The notes under the pieces: model-generated
Seen by the model: only the letters and a program-made list of their open reading frames with translations
The model's database searches: none
Told to the model about the DNA's origin: nothing
In this document: piece by piece, positions 43,656 to 52,959 of the stretch
How positions within the stretch are numbered: the stretch's first letter is position 1
Layout: every line of letters begins with the position of its first letter
Made by a program: the position numbers and the translations under genes
Source: Lutibacter maritimus
GTDB lineage: Bacteria; Bacteroidota; Bacteroidia; Flavobacteriales; Flavobacteriaceae
DNA: 64,000 nucleotides
Direction: 5' to 3'
Assembly: GCF_900116115.1 (NCBI RefSeq)
Contig: NZ_FOZP01000007.1
Location: forward strand, 62,001 to 126,000

Positions 43656-44093
43656 TTAACGTATTTTATCTAAAAGTTCATTTAATTGTTTAGCCTCCTT
43701 TTCAGAAATTTTATTGATATACTTATTAAATTCATCCATATTTATTTCATTTAACAATGCTAAACCTTTCTCATTAATTTGAACATAAACAACCCTTCTA
43801 TCATTTTCACATCTAACTCTCTCAATAAATCCTTTATCACACAATTTATCCATTAATCGAGTAGAATTTGGCGACTTTTGAATCATTCGCTCTTTTACCG
43901 TACTCACAGTAATTGCTTCTTTAGCTCCTCTTAAAATTCTTAAAATATTATATTGCTGTTCTGAAATATTATATGGTTTTAAAAAAGTATTTCCCAAAGT
44001 ATCTAAAAAATTGGCAGTATATTTTATATTCAACAATGCTTTTACATTCTCATTTGGGAATGTTGAATTTATTTCTTTTGAAAAATCACCCAT
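43656..44093 (-). CDS. MarR-family regulator of the reductase-pirin operon
   Basis: A 145-residue winged-helix regulator: SEQQYNILRILRGAKEAITV, recognition helix region KSPNSTRLMDKLCDKGFIER and the wing VRCENDRRVVYVQINEKG. It lies between the FMN reductase and pirin genes with 2-base gaps and should control this operon, probably in response to a quinone or electrophile. It has no Cys near the N-terminus, so it is not obviously an OhrR-type thiol sensor. The candidate site is the palindrome upstream of the operon. Confidence 0.88.
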   Translation of the reverse strand: MGDFSKEINSTFPNENVKALLNIKYTANFLDTLGNTFLKPYNISEQQYNILRILRGAKEAITVSTVKERMIQKSPNSTRLMDKLCDKGFIERVRCENDRRVVYVQINEKGLALLNEINMDEFNKYINKISEKEAKQLNELLDKIR

Positions 44094-44095
44094 AA

Positions 44096-44626
44096 CTATA
44101 AATTATTTTCAAATTCAATAATCAACTTTTGAATTGCCAACTTTAGTTCTGAATTTTTAACTTCATCTTCCTTAAAATTATCATGAAAAGATGGAAATGA
44201 TAAATTACCCACAATTTTGGCCCCGTGAAATGGAAATCTGGCTAATGCAATTTCTAAAACAGTTTGACCTCCTCTTGCTCCAGGAGATGTTGCCAATAAC
44301 AACATTGGTTTATTTCTCCAAACTTTCCCCTCAATTCTAGATAACCAATCAAAAGTGTTTTTAAAGGCCGAGGAATACGCACCATTATGCTCTGCTAGTG
44401 AAATTACAAAACCATCAGCTTTGTCAAAAATTGAATTTAATTCAATAGCTTTATTTGGAAAACCATTTTCAGTTTCTTCATCAACAGAAAACAAAGGCAT
44501 TTTAAAATTGTTTAAATCAAGTTTAATTAATTCTACATTATTAATTAAGCTGCCTACATATTCAGCCAATTTCTTATTAATTGAGTTTGTACTACTGCTG
44601 CCTCCTATTGTTATAATTGACCTCAT
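44096..44626 (-). CDS. NADPH-dependent FMN reductase (flavodoxin-like fold)
   Basis: A 176-residue flavodoxin-fold oxidoreductase. The FMN phosphate loop reads GGSSSTNSINKKLAEYV, and the isoalloxazine contacts are in SLAEHNGAYSSAFKNTFDWL and LLATSPGARGGQ. Such ChrR/azoreductase-like enzymes reduce quinones, chromate or azo dyes by two electrons. It is first in an operon with a MarR regulator and pirin, a common electrophile-response trio. Confidence 0.9.
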   Translation of the reverse strand: MRSIITIGGSSSTNSINKKLAEYVGSLINNVELIKLDLNNFKMPLFSVDEETENGFPNKAIELNSIFDKADGFVISLAEHNGAYSSAFKNTFDWLSRIEGKVWRNKPMLLLATSPGARGGQTVLEIALARFPFHGAKIVGNLSFPSFHDNFKEDEVKNSELKLAIQKLIIEFENNL

Positions 44627-44651
44627 ACATACTTTAGTTTAAAATTTTATA

Positions 44652-44696
44652 CAAACATATAAAAAAATATTTTATTTACCTAGGTATATATTACCT
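44652..44696 (-). promoter_or_regulatory. Promoter and operator of the reductase-MarR-pirin operon
   Basis: A -7 box TATGTTTG (44652-44659, minus strand) is followed upstream by the palindrome TACCTAGGTA (44677-44686) and the overlapping inverted repeat AGGTA-TATAT-TACCT (44682-44696). These cover the expected -33 region, as for a MarR-type repressor site. Confidence 0.55.
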
Positions 44697-44763
44697 TGTT
44701 ATATTTTTAAGGATTATTTAACATTCATTTCGTACTTTAGCAAGACTAAATTTTATTCAAAAA

Positions 44764-46392
44764 ATGGACATCAGCTTCAATAAAAATGAAGATTTTAACA
44801 AACTTCAACTTTCCGAATTAAAAAACAAACTATTAAAAGTTTATAAAGGTGGCGGAGATAAAAATATAGAAAAGCATAAAGCAAAAGGGAAACTAACTGC
44901 TAGAGAACGAATTGATTATTTATTTGATGCAAAAAGTGAATCGATTGAAATTGGAGCTTTTGCAGGTGATGAAATGTATAAAGAGCACGGTGGCTGTCCA
45001 TCTGCAGGTGTTGTTGTTAAAATTGGTTATATAAAAGGAAAACAATGCATTGTTGTAGCAAATGATGCCACTGTAAAAGCAGGTGCTTGGTTTCCAATCA
45101 CCGGCAAAAAGAACCTACGTGCTCAAGAAATATCTATAGAAAATAAATTACCAATTATTTATTTGGTGGATAGTGCTGGCGTTTATTTGCCAATGCAAGA
45201 CGAAATTTTTCCAGATAAAGAACATTTTGGGCGTATTTTTAGAAATAATGCCATTATGAGTAGCATGGGGATTACACAAATTTCAGCAGTAATGGGAAGT
45301 TGTGTTGCCGGTGGCGCTTATTTACCAATTATGAGCGATGAAGCTATGATTGTTGATAAAACTGGAAGTATATTTTTAGCAGGAAGTTATTTAGTAAAAG
45401 CTGCTATTGGCGAAAGTATTGATAATGAAACTTTGGGAGGCGCAACAACACATTGTGAGATTAGCGGAGTTACGGATTATAAAGCGTTAGATGATAAAGA
45501 TGCTTTAGATAAAATTAAAAGTATTATTGGTAAAATTGGCGATTATAACAAAGCGGGTTTTAACAGAATAAAAGCAATAAGCCCAACAAATACTATTGAT
45601 GATATTTTTGGAATTCTTCCAGCCTCGCGATCTGAACAATATGATATGCGTGAAATCATAAAACGTATTGTTGATAATTCTACTATTGAAGAATACAAAC
45701 AAGATTATGGAAAAACCATTATTTGTGGATACGCCAGAATTGATGGTTGGGCAGTAGGTATTGTTGCAAACCAACGAAAAGTAGTTAAAAACGCCAAAAA
45801 AGAAATGCAGTTTGGTGGCGTTATTTATTCCGATTCAGCAGATAAGGCAACAAGATTTATTGCGAATTGCAATCAGAAAAAAATTCCGTTAGTATTTTTA
45901 CAAGATGTAACTGGCTTTATGGTTGGCAGCAAAAGTGAACATGGTGGCATTATAAAAGATGGCGCAAAAATGGTAAATGCAGTAAGTAATTCTGTGGTTC
46001 CAAAATTTACAATTATTATAGGGAACTCTTATGGCGCTGGGAATTATGCTATGTGTGGTAAAGCGTATGATCCGCGTTTAATTGTTGCTTGGCCATCAGC
46101 ACGATTAGCAGTTATGGGTGGCGAACAAGCTGCTAAAGTTCTATTACAAATTGAAACGGCTTCGTTAAAAAAGAAAGGAGAAAAAATTACTCCAAAAAAA
46201 GAACAAGAAATTTTACATTCAATCCAACAAAAATATGATGCACAAACCTCACCATATTATGCTGCAGCAAGGCTATGGACAGATGCAGTAATTAATCCTT
46301 TAGATACTAGAACATGGATAAGTTTGGGTATTGAAGCTGCTAACCACGCTCCTATTGAAAAACAATTTAATTTAGGTATAATTCAAGTTTAA
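44764..46392 (+). CDS. Acyl-CoA carboxylase beta (carboxyltransferase) subunit
   Basis: A 542-residue carboxyltransferase with two crotonase-like halves. It shows KLTARERIDYLFD, GGAYLPIMSDEAMIV with the oxyanion GG pair of the N-half, and GNSYGAGNYAMCGKAYDPR of the C-half. The length and GAGNYAMCGRAY-like motif fit methylcrotonyl- or propionyl-CoA carboxylase beta rather than AccD. It transfers CO2 from biotin to the acyl-CoA. No biotin carboxylase/BCCP subunit is adjacent, so the alpha subunit is elsewhere and the substrate stays open. Confidence 0.9.
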   Translation: MDISFNKNEDFNKLQLSELKNKLLKVYKGGGDKNIEKHKAKGKLTARERIDYLFDAKSESIEIGAFAGDEMYKEHGGCPSAGVVVKIGYIKGKQCIVVANDATVKAGAWFPITGKKNLRAQEISIENKLPIIYLVDSAGVYLPMQDEIFPDKEHFGRIFRNNAIMSSMGITQISAVMGSCVAGGAYLPIMSDEAMIVDKTGSIFLAGSYLVKAAIGESIDNETLGGATTHCEISGVTDYKALDDKDALDKIKSIIGKIGDYNKAGFNRIKAISPTNTIDDIFGILPASRSEQYDMREIIKRIVDNSTIEEYKQDYGKTIICGYARIDGWAVGIVANQRKVVKNAKKEMQFGGVIYSDSADKATRFIANCNQKKIPLVFLQDVTGFMVGSKSEHGGIIKDGAKMVNAVSNSVVPKFTIIIGNSYGAGNYAMCGKAYDPRLIVAWPSARLAVMGGEQAAKVLLQIETASLKKKGEKITPKKEQEILHSIQQKYDAQTSPYYAAARLWTDAVINPLDTRTWISLGIEAANHAPIEKQFNLGIIQV

Positions 46393-46402
46393 AAAAAATG
46401 CT

Positions 46403-47299
46403 ATGAAAAAAATTATTACAATTCTAACCTTTTTAGTAACCCTTAACGGATTTTCACAAACAAACAATACAAATATTAAATTAAAACAAAAATATATTTC
46501 TTTAAAAGGTTATAAGGCATTATTTGGAAAGAGTTTAACTAAAGAAGACTCTCTGCTTTTTGTTATACATAAAAGCGATACTTTAATACCTTTTCCAGAC
46601 GACAACACTCAGCTAAAAGGCGTTAAAGTTAAGTATGTTGAAAAAGATTCAGTGTTTTTAGACATTTATGAAGATATTGTATTTAAAAAATATTTTTATA
46701 ATCAAAAAAGTAGTACCAGCCATCTAAAAATGAGATATTGGAAAGATGAAATCAAAATCTATTTCGCCAATAATATAGATGCTGAAGTCAAGAGCGCTTT
46801 AACAAAGTTTGCTAACTATTTAAATAAAGAAGTAGATTCTTTAAAAATAAGCTATACAGATACTATTAGTCATTCAAATTTTATCATCTATAATTTCAAT
46901 TCTAAAGATGACAAAAAATATGATGAAAGAATCAAAGATTTTTATAATGATTACTATATTAGTTGGAAAGGGAATCAAAGAATTTATGATTGTAAATTAC
47001 AATTAAATTCAAATTATTATAAGGATAAGAGTGATTTTATAAGTGCAACAAAAATCTTGTTCTTAAAATCATTAGGACACTTAAATTTCACTGACTTATT
47101 ACCTAAAGAAAGCTATTTATCCTCCCATTATTCCAACACTAAAGAATTCACAGAAAAAGATTTAGAAATTTTAAAATACCATTACTCATACGGAATATGT
47201 AAAGGTACTGATTTAAAAACATTTCAGGAACAACACAAAAGAGCTAAACAAGTTTTAAAAGAAACAGGAATGCCTTATTATATTATTCAAACGTATTAA
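46403..47299 (+). CDS. Secreted protein of unknown function (weakly DUF2927-like)
   Basis: A 298-residue protein with signal peptide MKKIITILTFLVTLNGFSQ. The region LKMRYWKDEIKIYFANNIDA ... FIIYNFNSKD recalls DUF2927 putative metalloproteases. Where an HExxH-like or ELTQ motif would be expected it has LFLKSLGHLNFTDLLP, and the C-terminal EKDLEILKYHYSYGICKGT aligns with the end of that family. If related, it has lost the zinc site. It follows the carboxylase gene by 10 bases, though a functional link is doubtful. Confidence 0.6.
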   Translation: MKKIITILTFLVTLNGFSQTNNTNIKLKQKYISLKGYKALFGKSLTKEDSLLFVIHKSDTLIPFPDDNTQLKGVKVKYVEKDSVFLDIYEDIVFKKYFYNQKSSTSHLKMRYWKDEIKIYFANNIDAEVKSALTKFANYLNKEVDSLKISYTDTISHSNFIIYNFNSKDDKKYDERIKDFYNDYYISWKGNQRIYDCKLQLNSNYYKDKSDFISATKILFLKSLGHLNFTDLLPKESYLSSHYSNTKEFTEKDLEILKYHYSYGICKGTDLKTFQEQHKRAKQVLKETGMPYYIIQTY

Positions 47300-47379
47300 A
47301 TTTTCAAGTATAAAAGTGTTGTAAATGAATTTGGTAATATTTACATTTGCATCACTAAAAATAAAACTATTTTAATATT

Positions 47380-48096
47380 ATGGGAAGAGCGTTTGAATTT
47401 AGAAAAGCACGAAAAATGAAACGTTGGTCTGCAATGGCTAAAACATTTACCAGAATTGGTAAAGATATTGTTATGGCGGTTAAAGAAGGTGGGCCTCATC
47501 CTGAAAGCAACGCACGTTTAAGAGCTGTCATTCAAAATGCTAAGGCTGCAAATATGCCTAAAGACAATGTTGAAAGAGCTATTAAAAAAGCAAGCGACAA
47601 AGATACAGCAAACTATAAAGAAGTTTTATTTGAAGGTTACGCACCTCACGGAATTGCAATTATTGTTGAAACTGCAACTGATAATAACAACAGATCCGTT
47701 GCTAATGTAAGAGCTGCTTTTAATAAATGTGATGGTAATTTAGGAACTTCAGGGTCTGTAGTATTTATGTTCGATCATACGTGTAACTTTAGAGTTAAAA
47801 CAGAAGATTTAAAAATGGATTTGGAAGATTTTGAGCTAGAATTAATTGATTTTGAAGTTGAAGAAGTTTTTGAAGATGAAGATGGAATTTTAATTTATGC
47901 ACCATTCGAACAATTTGGAGCAATTCAAAAATTTTTAGAAGAAAATAATTTAGAAATACTTTCATCCGGATTTGAACGTATTCCAACAACAACAACCAAA
48001 CTATCAGAAGAACAACAAGCTGATGTTGAAAAATTATTAGAACGTTTAGAAGAAGATGACGATGTGCAAAACGTATATCACTCTATGGAAATGTAA
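47380..48096 (+). CDS. YebC/PmpR/TACO1 family protein
   Basis: A 238-residue protein of the standard three-domain family: MGRAFEFRKARKMKRWSAMA at the N-terminus, the helical domain with NARLRAVIQNAKAANMPKDN, and YEGYAPHG-like FEGYAPHGIAIIVETATDN. Members were long annotated as transcriptional regulators; recent work on the family assigns at least some a role in relieving ribosome stalling, so either is possible. It is monocistronic or joined with the small zinc-ribbon gene 9 bases downstream. Confidence 0.93.
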   Translation: MGRAFEFRKARKMKRWSAMAKTFTRIGKDIVMAVKEGGPHPESNARLRAVIQNAKAANMPKDNVERAIKKASDKDTANYKEVLFEGYAPHGIAIIVETATDNNNRSVANVRAAFNKCDGNLGTSGSVVFMFDHTCNFRVKTEDLKMDLEDFELELIDFEVEEVFEDEDGILIYAPFEQFGAIQKFLEENNLEILSSGFERIPTTTTKLSEEQQADVEKLLERLEEDDDVQNVYHSMEM

Positions 48097-48105
48097 TAAA
48101 GAAAA

Positions 48106-48438
48106 ATGTTTTTAGCTGGCAAAAAAACTTCTGAATTAAAATTTGAAACTCCAAAGGAAGTTTTATGCCCTAATTGCAATAAAAAAAATACTACAAAAGT
48201 TTCCGTATTTGGTATTTATAAACATTTATTACACATTCCTTTTTTATCTGGAGGAAAATTTGGAAAATCTGTTTGTGTAAGCTGTAAACACGAGTATGAA
48301 TTAACAACTATGCCAAATTCTATAAAACTGGCATATTACGAATTAAAAGAAACTGTAAAAACACCTATTTGGTTTTATGCAGGTTTAATTGCAATTAAAA
48401 CATTGGTGCTCATTAAAATTTTTAGCAAATATTTTTAA
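48106..48438 (+). CDS. Small zinc-ribbon membrane protein
   Basis: A 110-residue protein with a four-Cys zinc ribbon (CPNCNKK about residues 21-27 and CVSCKHEY near 65-72) and one C-terminal transmembrane helix (about 88-108). Between them lies HIPFLSGGKFGKS. Similar small proteins are common in Bacteroidota; function unknown. Its 3' end overlaps that of menE by 17 bases on the other strand. Confidence 0.78.
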   Translation: MFLAGKKTSELKFETPKEVLCPNCNKKNTTKVSVFGIYKHLLHIPFLSGGKFGKSVCVSCKHEYELTTMPNSIKLAYYELKETVKTPIWFYAGLIAIKTLVLIKIFSKYF

Positions 48439-49495
48439 GTAATTTTAAAGTTTCTTTCCTATTGATTTTTTGAGTTGGCGTTTCAATAAATTTTGATATA
48501 AAGTAAATTTCCTTAGGTTTTTCAAACTTTGATAGTGAACTTAATTGCTTCACTTTTTTTGTTAAATTCAAATTTGATGCTCCTTCAATAATTAAAACTA
48601 ATTTTTCACCTAAAACAGCATCAGAAATTCCTGTTATAAAAAATCGTTCGTGAATAATTTTAGAAAGTTTTTCTTCAATTTGCTCAGGAATTAATTTAAT
48701 ACCTCCAGAATTTATAATAGAATCATACCTACCTAACCATTTAAATTCTGTTTCTGAAATTAATTCAACCAAATCATTTGTTAAAATTTTTTCATCACAA
48801 ATTTTTGGAGCATCAATTATTAAGCAACCTCTATCATCAGTTGAAAGTATAATATTTGGAAGTGTTTTATAACTTGATTTATCGACTTCACCCAAAATGA
48901 CATTTAAATTATTCAATTTTTTAATTGCAATATGCGTAACGGTTTCTGTCATTCCATACGTTGCAAAAATTTCAGTTTTTAACGGTTGAATTTTTAGCAA
49001 TAAATCATTAGAAACCACCCCACCACCAACAATTAGCTTTTTAATTTTATGAATATTTTTTAGTGAATTTGAAACCTGCAACGGCACCATTGCCGAAAAA
49101 TCATACTCTTTATTTATAATATTTAATGGAGAAGAAGTTGGTTCAATAATATCCAGCTGCCAACCTAACGTAAGTGCTCTTACCAACATCATTTTTCCAG
49201 CAATAAAATTAACAGACATACATAATAAAGCCGTAGTGTTTTCAAACAAATTAAAAAATTCTCCAGTAGCTTTTGCACTGTTTATCATATGCTTTTTTTG
49301 AAGCTGAATTACCTTAGGAGTTCCTGTAGAACCGGAAGTTTTTACTTCAATAATTGTAGATTCATTAAACCAATTTTCTAAAAATTGAGCAACATCCATA
49401 GAAATTGTTTTAGAAAACAACAACAATTCATCAACAGAATTAAATGATTTTCCTTGTAATCTAAAGTCTTTATGAAAATTGTTTTCTATTATCAA
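48422..49495 (-). CDS. menE: o-Succinylbenzoate-CoA ligase
   Basis: A 357-residue ANL-superfamily enzyme, shorter than typical MenE (about 450), as in other Bacteroidota. It has the P-loop TSGSTGTPKVIQL, the A5-type motif FATYGMTETVTHIAIKKL, and the late motifs WLGRYDSIINSGGIKLIPEQ and KINRKETLKLL, whose Lys activates the acyl-adenylate. It converts OSB to OSB-CoA in menaquinone synthesis. The assignment is supported by menC nearby on the same strand. Confidence 0.88.
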   Translation of the reverse strand: MIIENNFHKDFRLQGKSFNSVDELLLFSKTISMDVAQFLENWFNESTIIEVKTSGSTGTPKVIQLQKKHMINSAKATGEFFNLFENTTALLCMSVNFIAGKMMLVRALTLGWQLDIIEPTSSPLNIINKEYDFSAMVPLQVSNSLKNIHKIKKLIVGGGVVSNDLLLKIQPLKTEIFATYGMTETVTHIAIKKLNNLNVILGEVDKSSYKTLPNIILSTDDRGCLIIDAPKICDEKILTNDLVELISETEFKWLGRYDSIINSGGIKLIPEQIEEKLSKIIHERFFITGISDAVLGEKLVLIIEGASNLNLTKKVKQLSSLSKFEKPKEIYFISKFIETPTQKINRKETLKLLKNIC

Positions 49496-49514
49496 TTCTT
49501 AAAGTTTTTGGCAA

Positions 49515-50474
49515 CTATGCAATAAATTCTTCTTCTTTTAATTCAATAGGTTTCATAACTGTTCCAAACAATTTTTCTTTCCAATTTGTCCAACCATATT
49601 TAGTTGAAAAAATATATAAAACTATTGGATATAAAACCAACACAGGCATAAACATTTCCCAACCAACCGAAGGTTCTGAAGTATCAATTAACAGCGCATC
49701 TGTCTGGAAAACTGTCCAATTAGCAGTTACCAAAACTGCTGCAACAATATTATTTGCTGCGTGAAACCCTAAAGCAAGTTCGGTTCCTTCATCCATCAAA
49801 GTAAAAATCCCTAAAACTAAACCAGTTCCAATATAGTATACCATACTTATCCAACCCAACTTTTCTACTTCAGGATTTAAACCATGTAATAAGCCAAAAA
49901 TCACCGATGTTAAAATTAAAGCAACAAAAGATTTTTTAAACCAAGTTCCAAAACCTTGCATTAAATAGCCTCTAAACAAAATTTCTTCCATACTTGTTTG
50001 AATTGGCAAAAACAGAAATGAAACTACTACTAAAATTGCAAAAGAAACGGGTTTAAAATTCCAAATAAAATTTTCTGGCTCTAAATAATAACTGATACCA
50101 ATCATAATTACACCAATTACAGCCCAAAGTCCAAAAGCATAAAAAAATCGGTTCCAATCAATTTTATTTCGACTTGTAATTACTGAAATAATTTTACGCT
50201 TATGAATGAATTTTATTCCTAAAAACAATGAAATTAAACCGCCTAAAAAAGTTAATATTACTAAAAACAAGTATAAGTTAGAATTTATTCCTAATGATGT
50301 AAAATTATTATTTGCTGCTGCTAAAAAAGTTTCAAAATCTCCAGCATAATAAAAAGCTACTCCAATTAAAGGAATTACGGCTATAAATTGCCACCCAAAA
50401 AATAATAGTATAATAGTTACAAAATAGGCCCACCACTGGTTCTCTCCTTTATATGCTTGTTGAATAAATTTCAT
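49515..50474 (-). CDS. CPBP-family intramembrane metalloprotease
   Basis: A 319-residue protein with about eight transmembrane helices. The CPBP/Abi motifs are present: EEILFRGYLMQ (Glu-Glu and Arg near residue 163), FGLLHGLNP (His) and FHAANNIVAA (His-Asn). Such proteases relate to Rce1 prenyl-protein proteases, though most bacterial members have unknown substrates. It is sandwiched between menE and menC with gaps of 19 and 2 bases, so it is part of the menaquinone operon although not needed for that pathway. Confidence 0.9.
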   Translation of the reverse strand: MKFIQQAYKGENQWWAYFVTIILLFFGWQFIAVIPLIGVAFYYAGDFETFLAAANNNFTSLGINSNLYLFLVILTFLGGLISLFLGIKFIHKRKIISVITSRNKIDWNRFFYAFGLWAVIGVIMIGISYYLEPENFIWNFKPVSFAILVVVSFLFLPIQTSMEEILFRGYLMQGFGTWFKKSFVALILTSVIFGLLHGLNPEVEKLGWISMVYYIGTGLVLGIFTLMDEGTELALGFHAANNIVAAVLVTANWTVFQTDALLIDTSEPSVGWEMFMPVLVLYPIVLYIFSTKYGWTNWKEKLFGTVMKPIELKEEEFIA

Positions 50475-50476
50475 AT

Positions 50477-51511
50477 TTATAAATTAAATTTCCAATTTTT
50501 TAAATTATTATACTTTAAATGACCGTTTTCAACTTCTAACGGACAATCAAAATTATTGGTAAATAAACCGCCAGTTCCTAAACCTTGAGGCATTTTATTA
50601 CCTAAAATATACGTCCATTGTGCAATGGCATTTAAACCAATATTACTTTCTAAAGCCGATGTTATCCACCAGCCAATTTGTTGTTTTTCTGCCAAATTTA
50701 TCCACTCTTCACTTCCTTTAAAACCACCAACTAAACTAGGCTTTAAAATTATATACTGCGGATTTATTATTTGTAGCAATTCTTGCTTTTTTGTTACATC
50801 AAAAATGCCTATTAATTCTTCATCCAACGCAATTGGTAAAGGTGTTTTCAAACATAAATCAGCCATTTCATTTATTTGTCCTTGCTTTATTGGTTGTTCA
50901 ATAGAATGGATTTCAAAATCCGCTAAACGTTTTAATTTCTCTAAAGTTTCGTTTGGTTTAAAAGCTCCGTTTGCATCCACTCTTAATTCAATTTCTTTTG
51001 AAGAAAAATCTTTACGGATACTTTTTAATAAAGAAAGTTCCGTTTCAAAATCTATAGCTCCAATCTTCATTTTAATGGTTGAAAATCCTGCTTCTAATTT
51101 ATCTGAAATTTGTTGCTTCATAAAAGCTTCGCTTCCCATCCAAATTAAGCCGTTAATATTTATCGCATCTTGTGATTTAGTGAATTTTGATGAAAATAAT
51201 TCAAACATATTTTCGCTTTTTAGCAATAATAATGCTTGTTCCAAACCAAATTGAATGGAAGGATATTCCATTAATTCTTCCAATAAAAACTCTTTATTTT
51301 GATGAATGTTTTCACACAACCAGTTTAATTTATCTTCGTAATCTGTTCTATCATCACAACTTAGTCCTCTAAACAAACCACATTCACCAATTCCAATTTT
51401 ATCATTTTCAACCAACTTTAAAAAAAATGTTTCTTTGGTATGTAAAACACCACGAGATGTTCCACTTGCCTGTTTAAAATTTAGAATATATTTTTGAAAA
51501 CTTGCTTTCAT
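50477..51511 (-). CDS. menC: o-Succinylbenzoate synthase
   Basis: A 344-residue enolase-superfamily enzyme. The barrel contains TIKMKIGAIDFE (catalytic Lys), LRVDANGAF, the metal ligands around HSIEQPIKQG and ALDEELIG, and ILKPSLVGG (second Lys). It dehydrates SHCHC to OSB in menaquinone synthesis. It is upstream of the CPBP protease and menE in one operon; menA is 6 kb further on. Confidence 0.92.
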   Translation of the reverse strand: MKASFQKYILNFKQASGTSRGVLHTKETFFLKLVENDKIGIGECGLFRGLSCDDRTDYEDKLNWLCENIHQNKEFLLEELMEYPSIQFGLEQALLLLKSENMFELFSSKFTKSQDAININGLIWMGSEAFMKQQISDKLEAGFSTIKMKIGAIDFETELSLLKSIRKDFSSKEIELRVDANGAFKPNETLEKLKRLADFEIHSIEQPIKQGQINEMADLCLKTPLPIALDEELIGIFDVTKKQELLQIINPQYIILKPSLVGGFKGSEEWINLAEKQQIGWWITSALESNIGLNAIAQWTYILGNKMPQGLGTGGLFTNNFDCPLEVENGHLKYNNLKNWKFNL

Positions 51512-51581
51512 TTTTGCTTTAAAATTGAAAGGTACAAATATTTAAAAATTTATTTTATATTGGACTATAATTATATTTTTT

Positions 51582-52490
51582 ATGGAAATTCCACAGATCC
51601 CAAATTTAATTTATTACGCAATACCATTTTTTATAGTTACAGTTATTTTTGAAAGTATTGTTTTGTACAAAAAAAAACCTAAAAACTATAATATTAAAGA
51701 CACGTTTGCTTCGTTGACAATGGGAATTGGAAACGTGTTAGTAAATTTACTAAGCAAATTACTGGTAGTTTTTATCATTACATTTTTATATGAAAACTTT
51801 AGATTTACTACAATACCGTTTGTTTGGTGGAGTTGGCTATTAATTTTATTTGCTGATGATTTTTGTTATTATTGGGCACATAGAATGGGACACGAAAGTC
51901 GTTTTTTTTGGGCATCACATATTGTGCATCATTCTTCCCAAAAATATAATTTAAGCACCGCTTTACGTCAAACTTGGACTGGTGGATTTTTTACTTTTGT
52001 ATTTTATTTAGCATTACCATTGTTAGGTTTTCATCCATTAATGATATTTACACAAATGAGTATTAGTTTGTTATATCAATATTGGATTCATACAGAATTA
52101 ATTGATAAAATGCCAAAATGGTTTGAAGCCGTTTTTAACACGCCATCACATCATAGAGTGCATCACGGAAGTAATCCGTTATATTTAGATAGAAATCACG
52201 CTGGGATTTTTATTATTTGGGATAAATTATTTGGAACGTTTCAACCTGAATTAAAGGAAGAAAAAGTGATTTACGGATTAACTTCAAACATTGATACTTA
52301 TAATCCAGTAAAAATTGCTTTTCACGAATGGATGGCTGTTTTTAAAGATGCTTGTTTAGCAAAAACTTCACTTGTAAATAAATTAAAATATTTTATAAAA
52401 CCACCAGGCTGGAAACATGATGGTACTGGTTTATTATCTGATGATTTAAGAAAAGAATGGTTATCTTCCAAATCAATAAAGAATAAATAG
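51582..52490 (+). CDS. Sterol desaturase/fatty acid hydroxylase family membrane protein
   Basis: A 302-residue membrane protein with about four helices and the di-iron histidine clusters of the family: YWAHRMGHESRFFWASHIVHH, cited in parts as HRMGH and HIVHHS, then HHRVHHGS and DRNHAGIFIIWDKLFGTF. It would hydroxylate or desaturate a lipid, carotenoid or hopanoid tail; no substrate-specific neighbour is present. It is transcribed alone and ends at a shared terminator. Confidence 0.92.
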   Translation: MEIPQIPNLIYYAIPFFIVTVIFESIVLYKKKPKNYNIKDTFASLTMGIGNVLVNLLSKLLVVFIITFLYENFRFTTIPFVWWSWLLILFADDFCYYWAHRMGHESRFFWASHIVHHSSQKYNLSTALRQTWTGGFFTFVFYLALPLLGFHPLMIFTQMSISLLYQYWIHTELIDKMPKWFEAVFNTPSHHRVHHGSNPLYLDRNHAGIFIIWDKLFGTFQPELKEEKVIYGLTSNIDTYNPVKIAFHEWMAVFKDACLAKTSLVNKLKYFIKPPGWKHDGTGLLSDDLRKEWLSSKSIKNK

Positions 52491-52496
52491 ATATAA

Positions 52497-52527
52497 AAAA
52501 AAGAGAAGTAATTTACTTCTCTTTTTT
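52497..52527. terminator. Bidirectional terminator between convergent genes
   Basis: The arms AAGAGAAGTAA/TTACTTCTCTT with A- and T-runs outside form a strong hairpin between the sterol-desaturase-family gene and the convergent TM2 gene. Confidence 0.87.
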
Positions 52528-52548
52528 TATGATAATATGTATTAATAT

Positions 52549-52920
52549 TTAGAAAAAATCAGCTTTATAACTTCCATTGTGTGGTTTGTAATCTCCAGTA
52601 ATAATTCTAATCATATCTATTATCCACCAGATTCCAAGACCTCCTAAAGTAATTATAAAAAGTACATTTATATACCAAGGATTGCCTAAATACCACTTAT
52701 GCCCTGCTAAACCTCCTAATAAAATACCTAAAAGTAAAGCAATACCCTGACTCTTTTCTGATCCAACAGCGGCTGGAGAAACTAAAACCTCTGTTGCTGA
52801 AGTTTTATTAACTTGCGAAGAATTTTCAAATGTTGCAACTCTTTTAACAGGAAAAGAAGCGTAGCTGAAGCTTGCGATTAATAAGAATGATACTAATGAT
52901 AAAATAATTTTTAATTTCAT
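52549..52920 (-). CDS. Exported TM2-domain protein
   Basis: The Met at 52920 is preferred, because MKLKIILSLVSFLLIASFSY reads as a signal peptide; an ORF extension to 52947 adds nine residues before it. The C-terminal half is a TM2 domain: two helices with LLGILLGGLAGHKWYLGN between them and the second ending LGIWWIIDMIRIITGDY. TM2 proteins are small membrane proteins of uncertain role. About 30 linker residues after the signal are rich in Ser and Val. Confidence 0.85.
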   Translation of the reverse strand: MKLKIILSLVSFLLIASFSYASFPVKRVATFENSSQVNKTSATEVLVSPAAVGSEKSQGIALLLGILLGGLAGHKWYLGNPWYINVLFIITLGGLGIWWIIDMIRIITGDYKPHNGSYKADFF

Positions 52921-52959
52921 AACTTTTAATTTTAAGTTTGTAATCAAATCTAATAAAAA

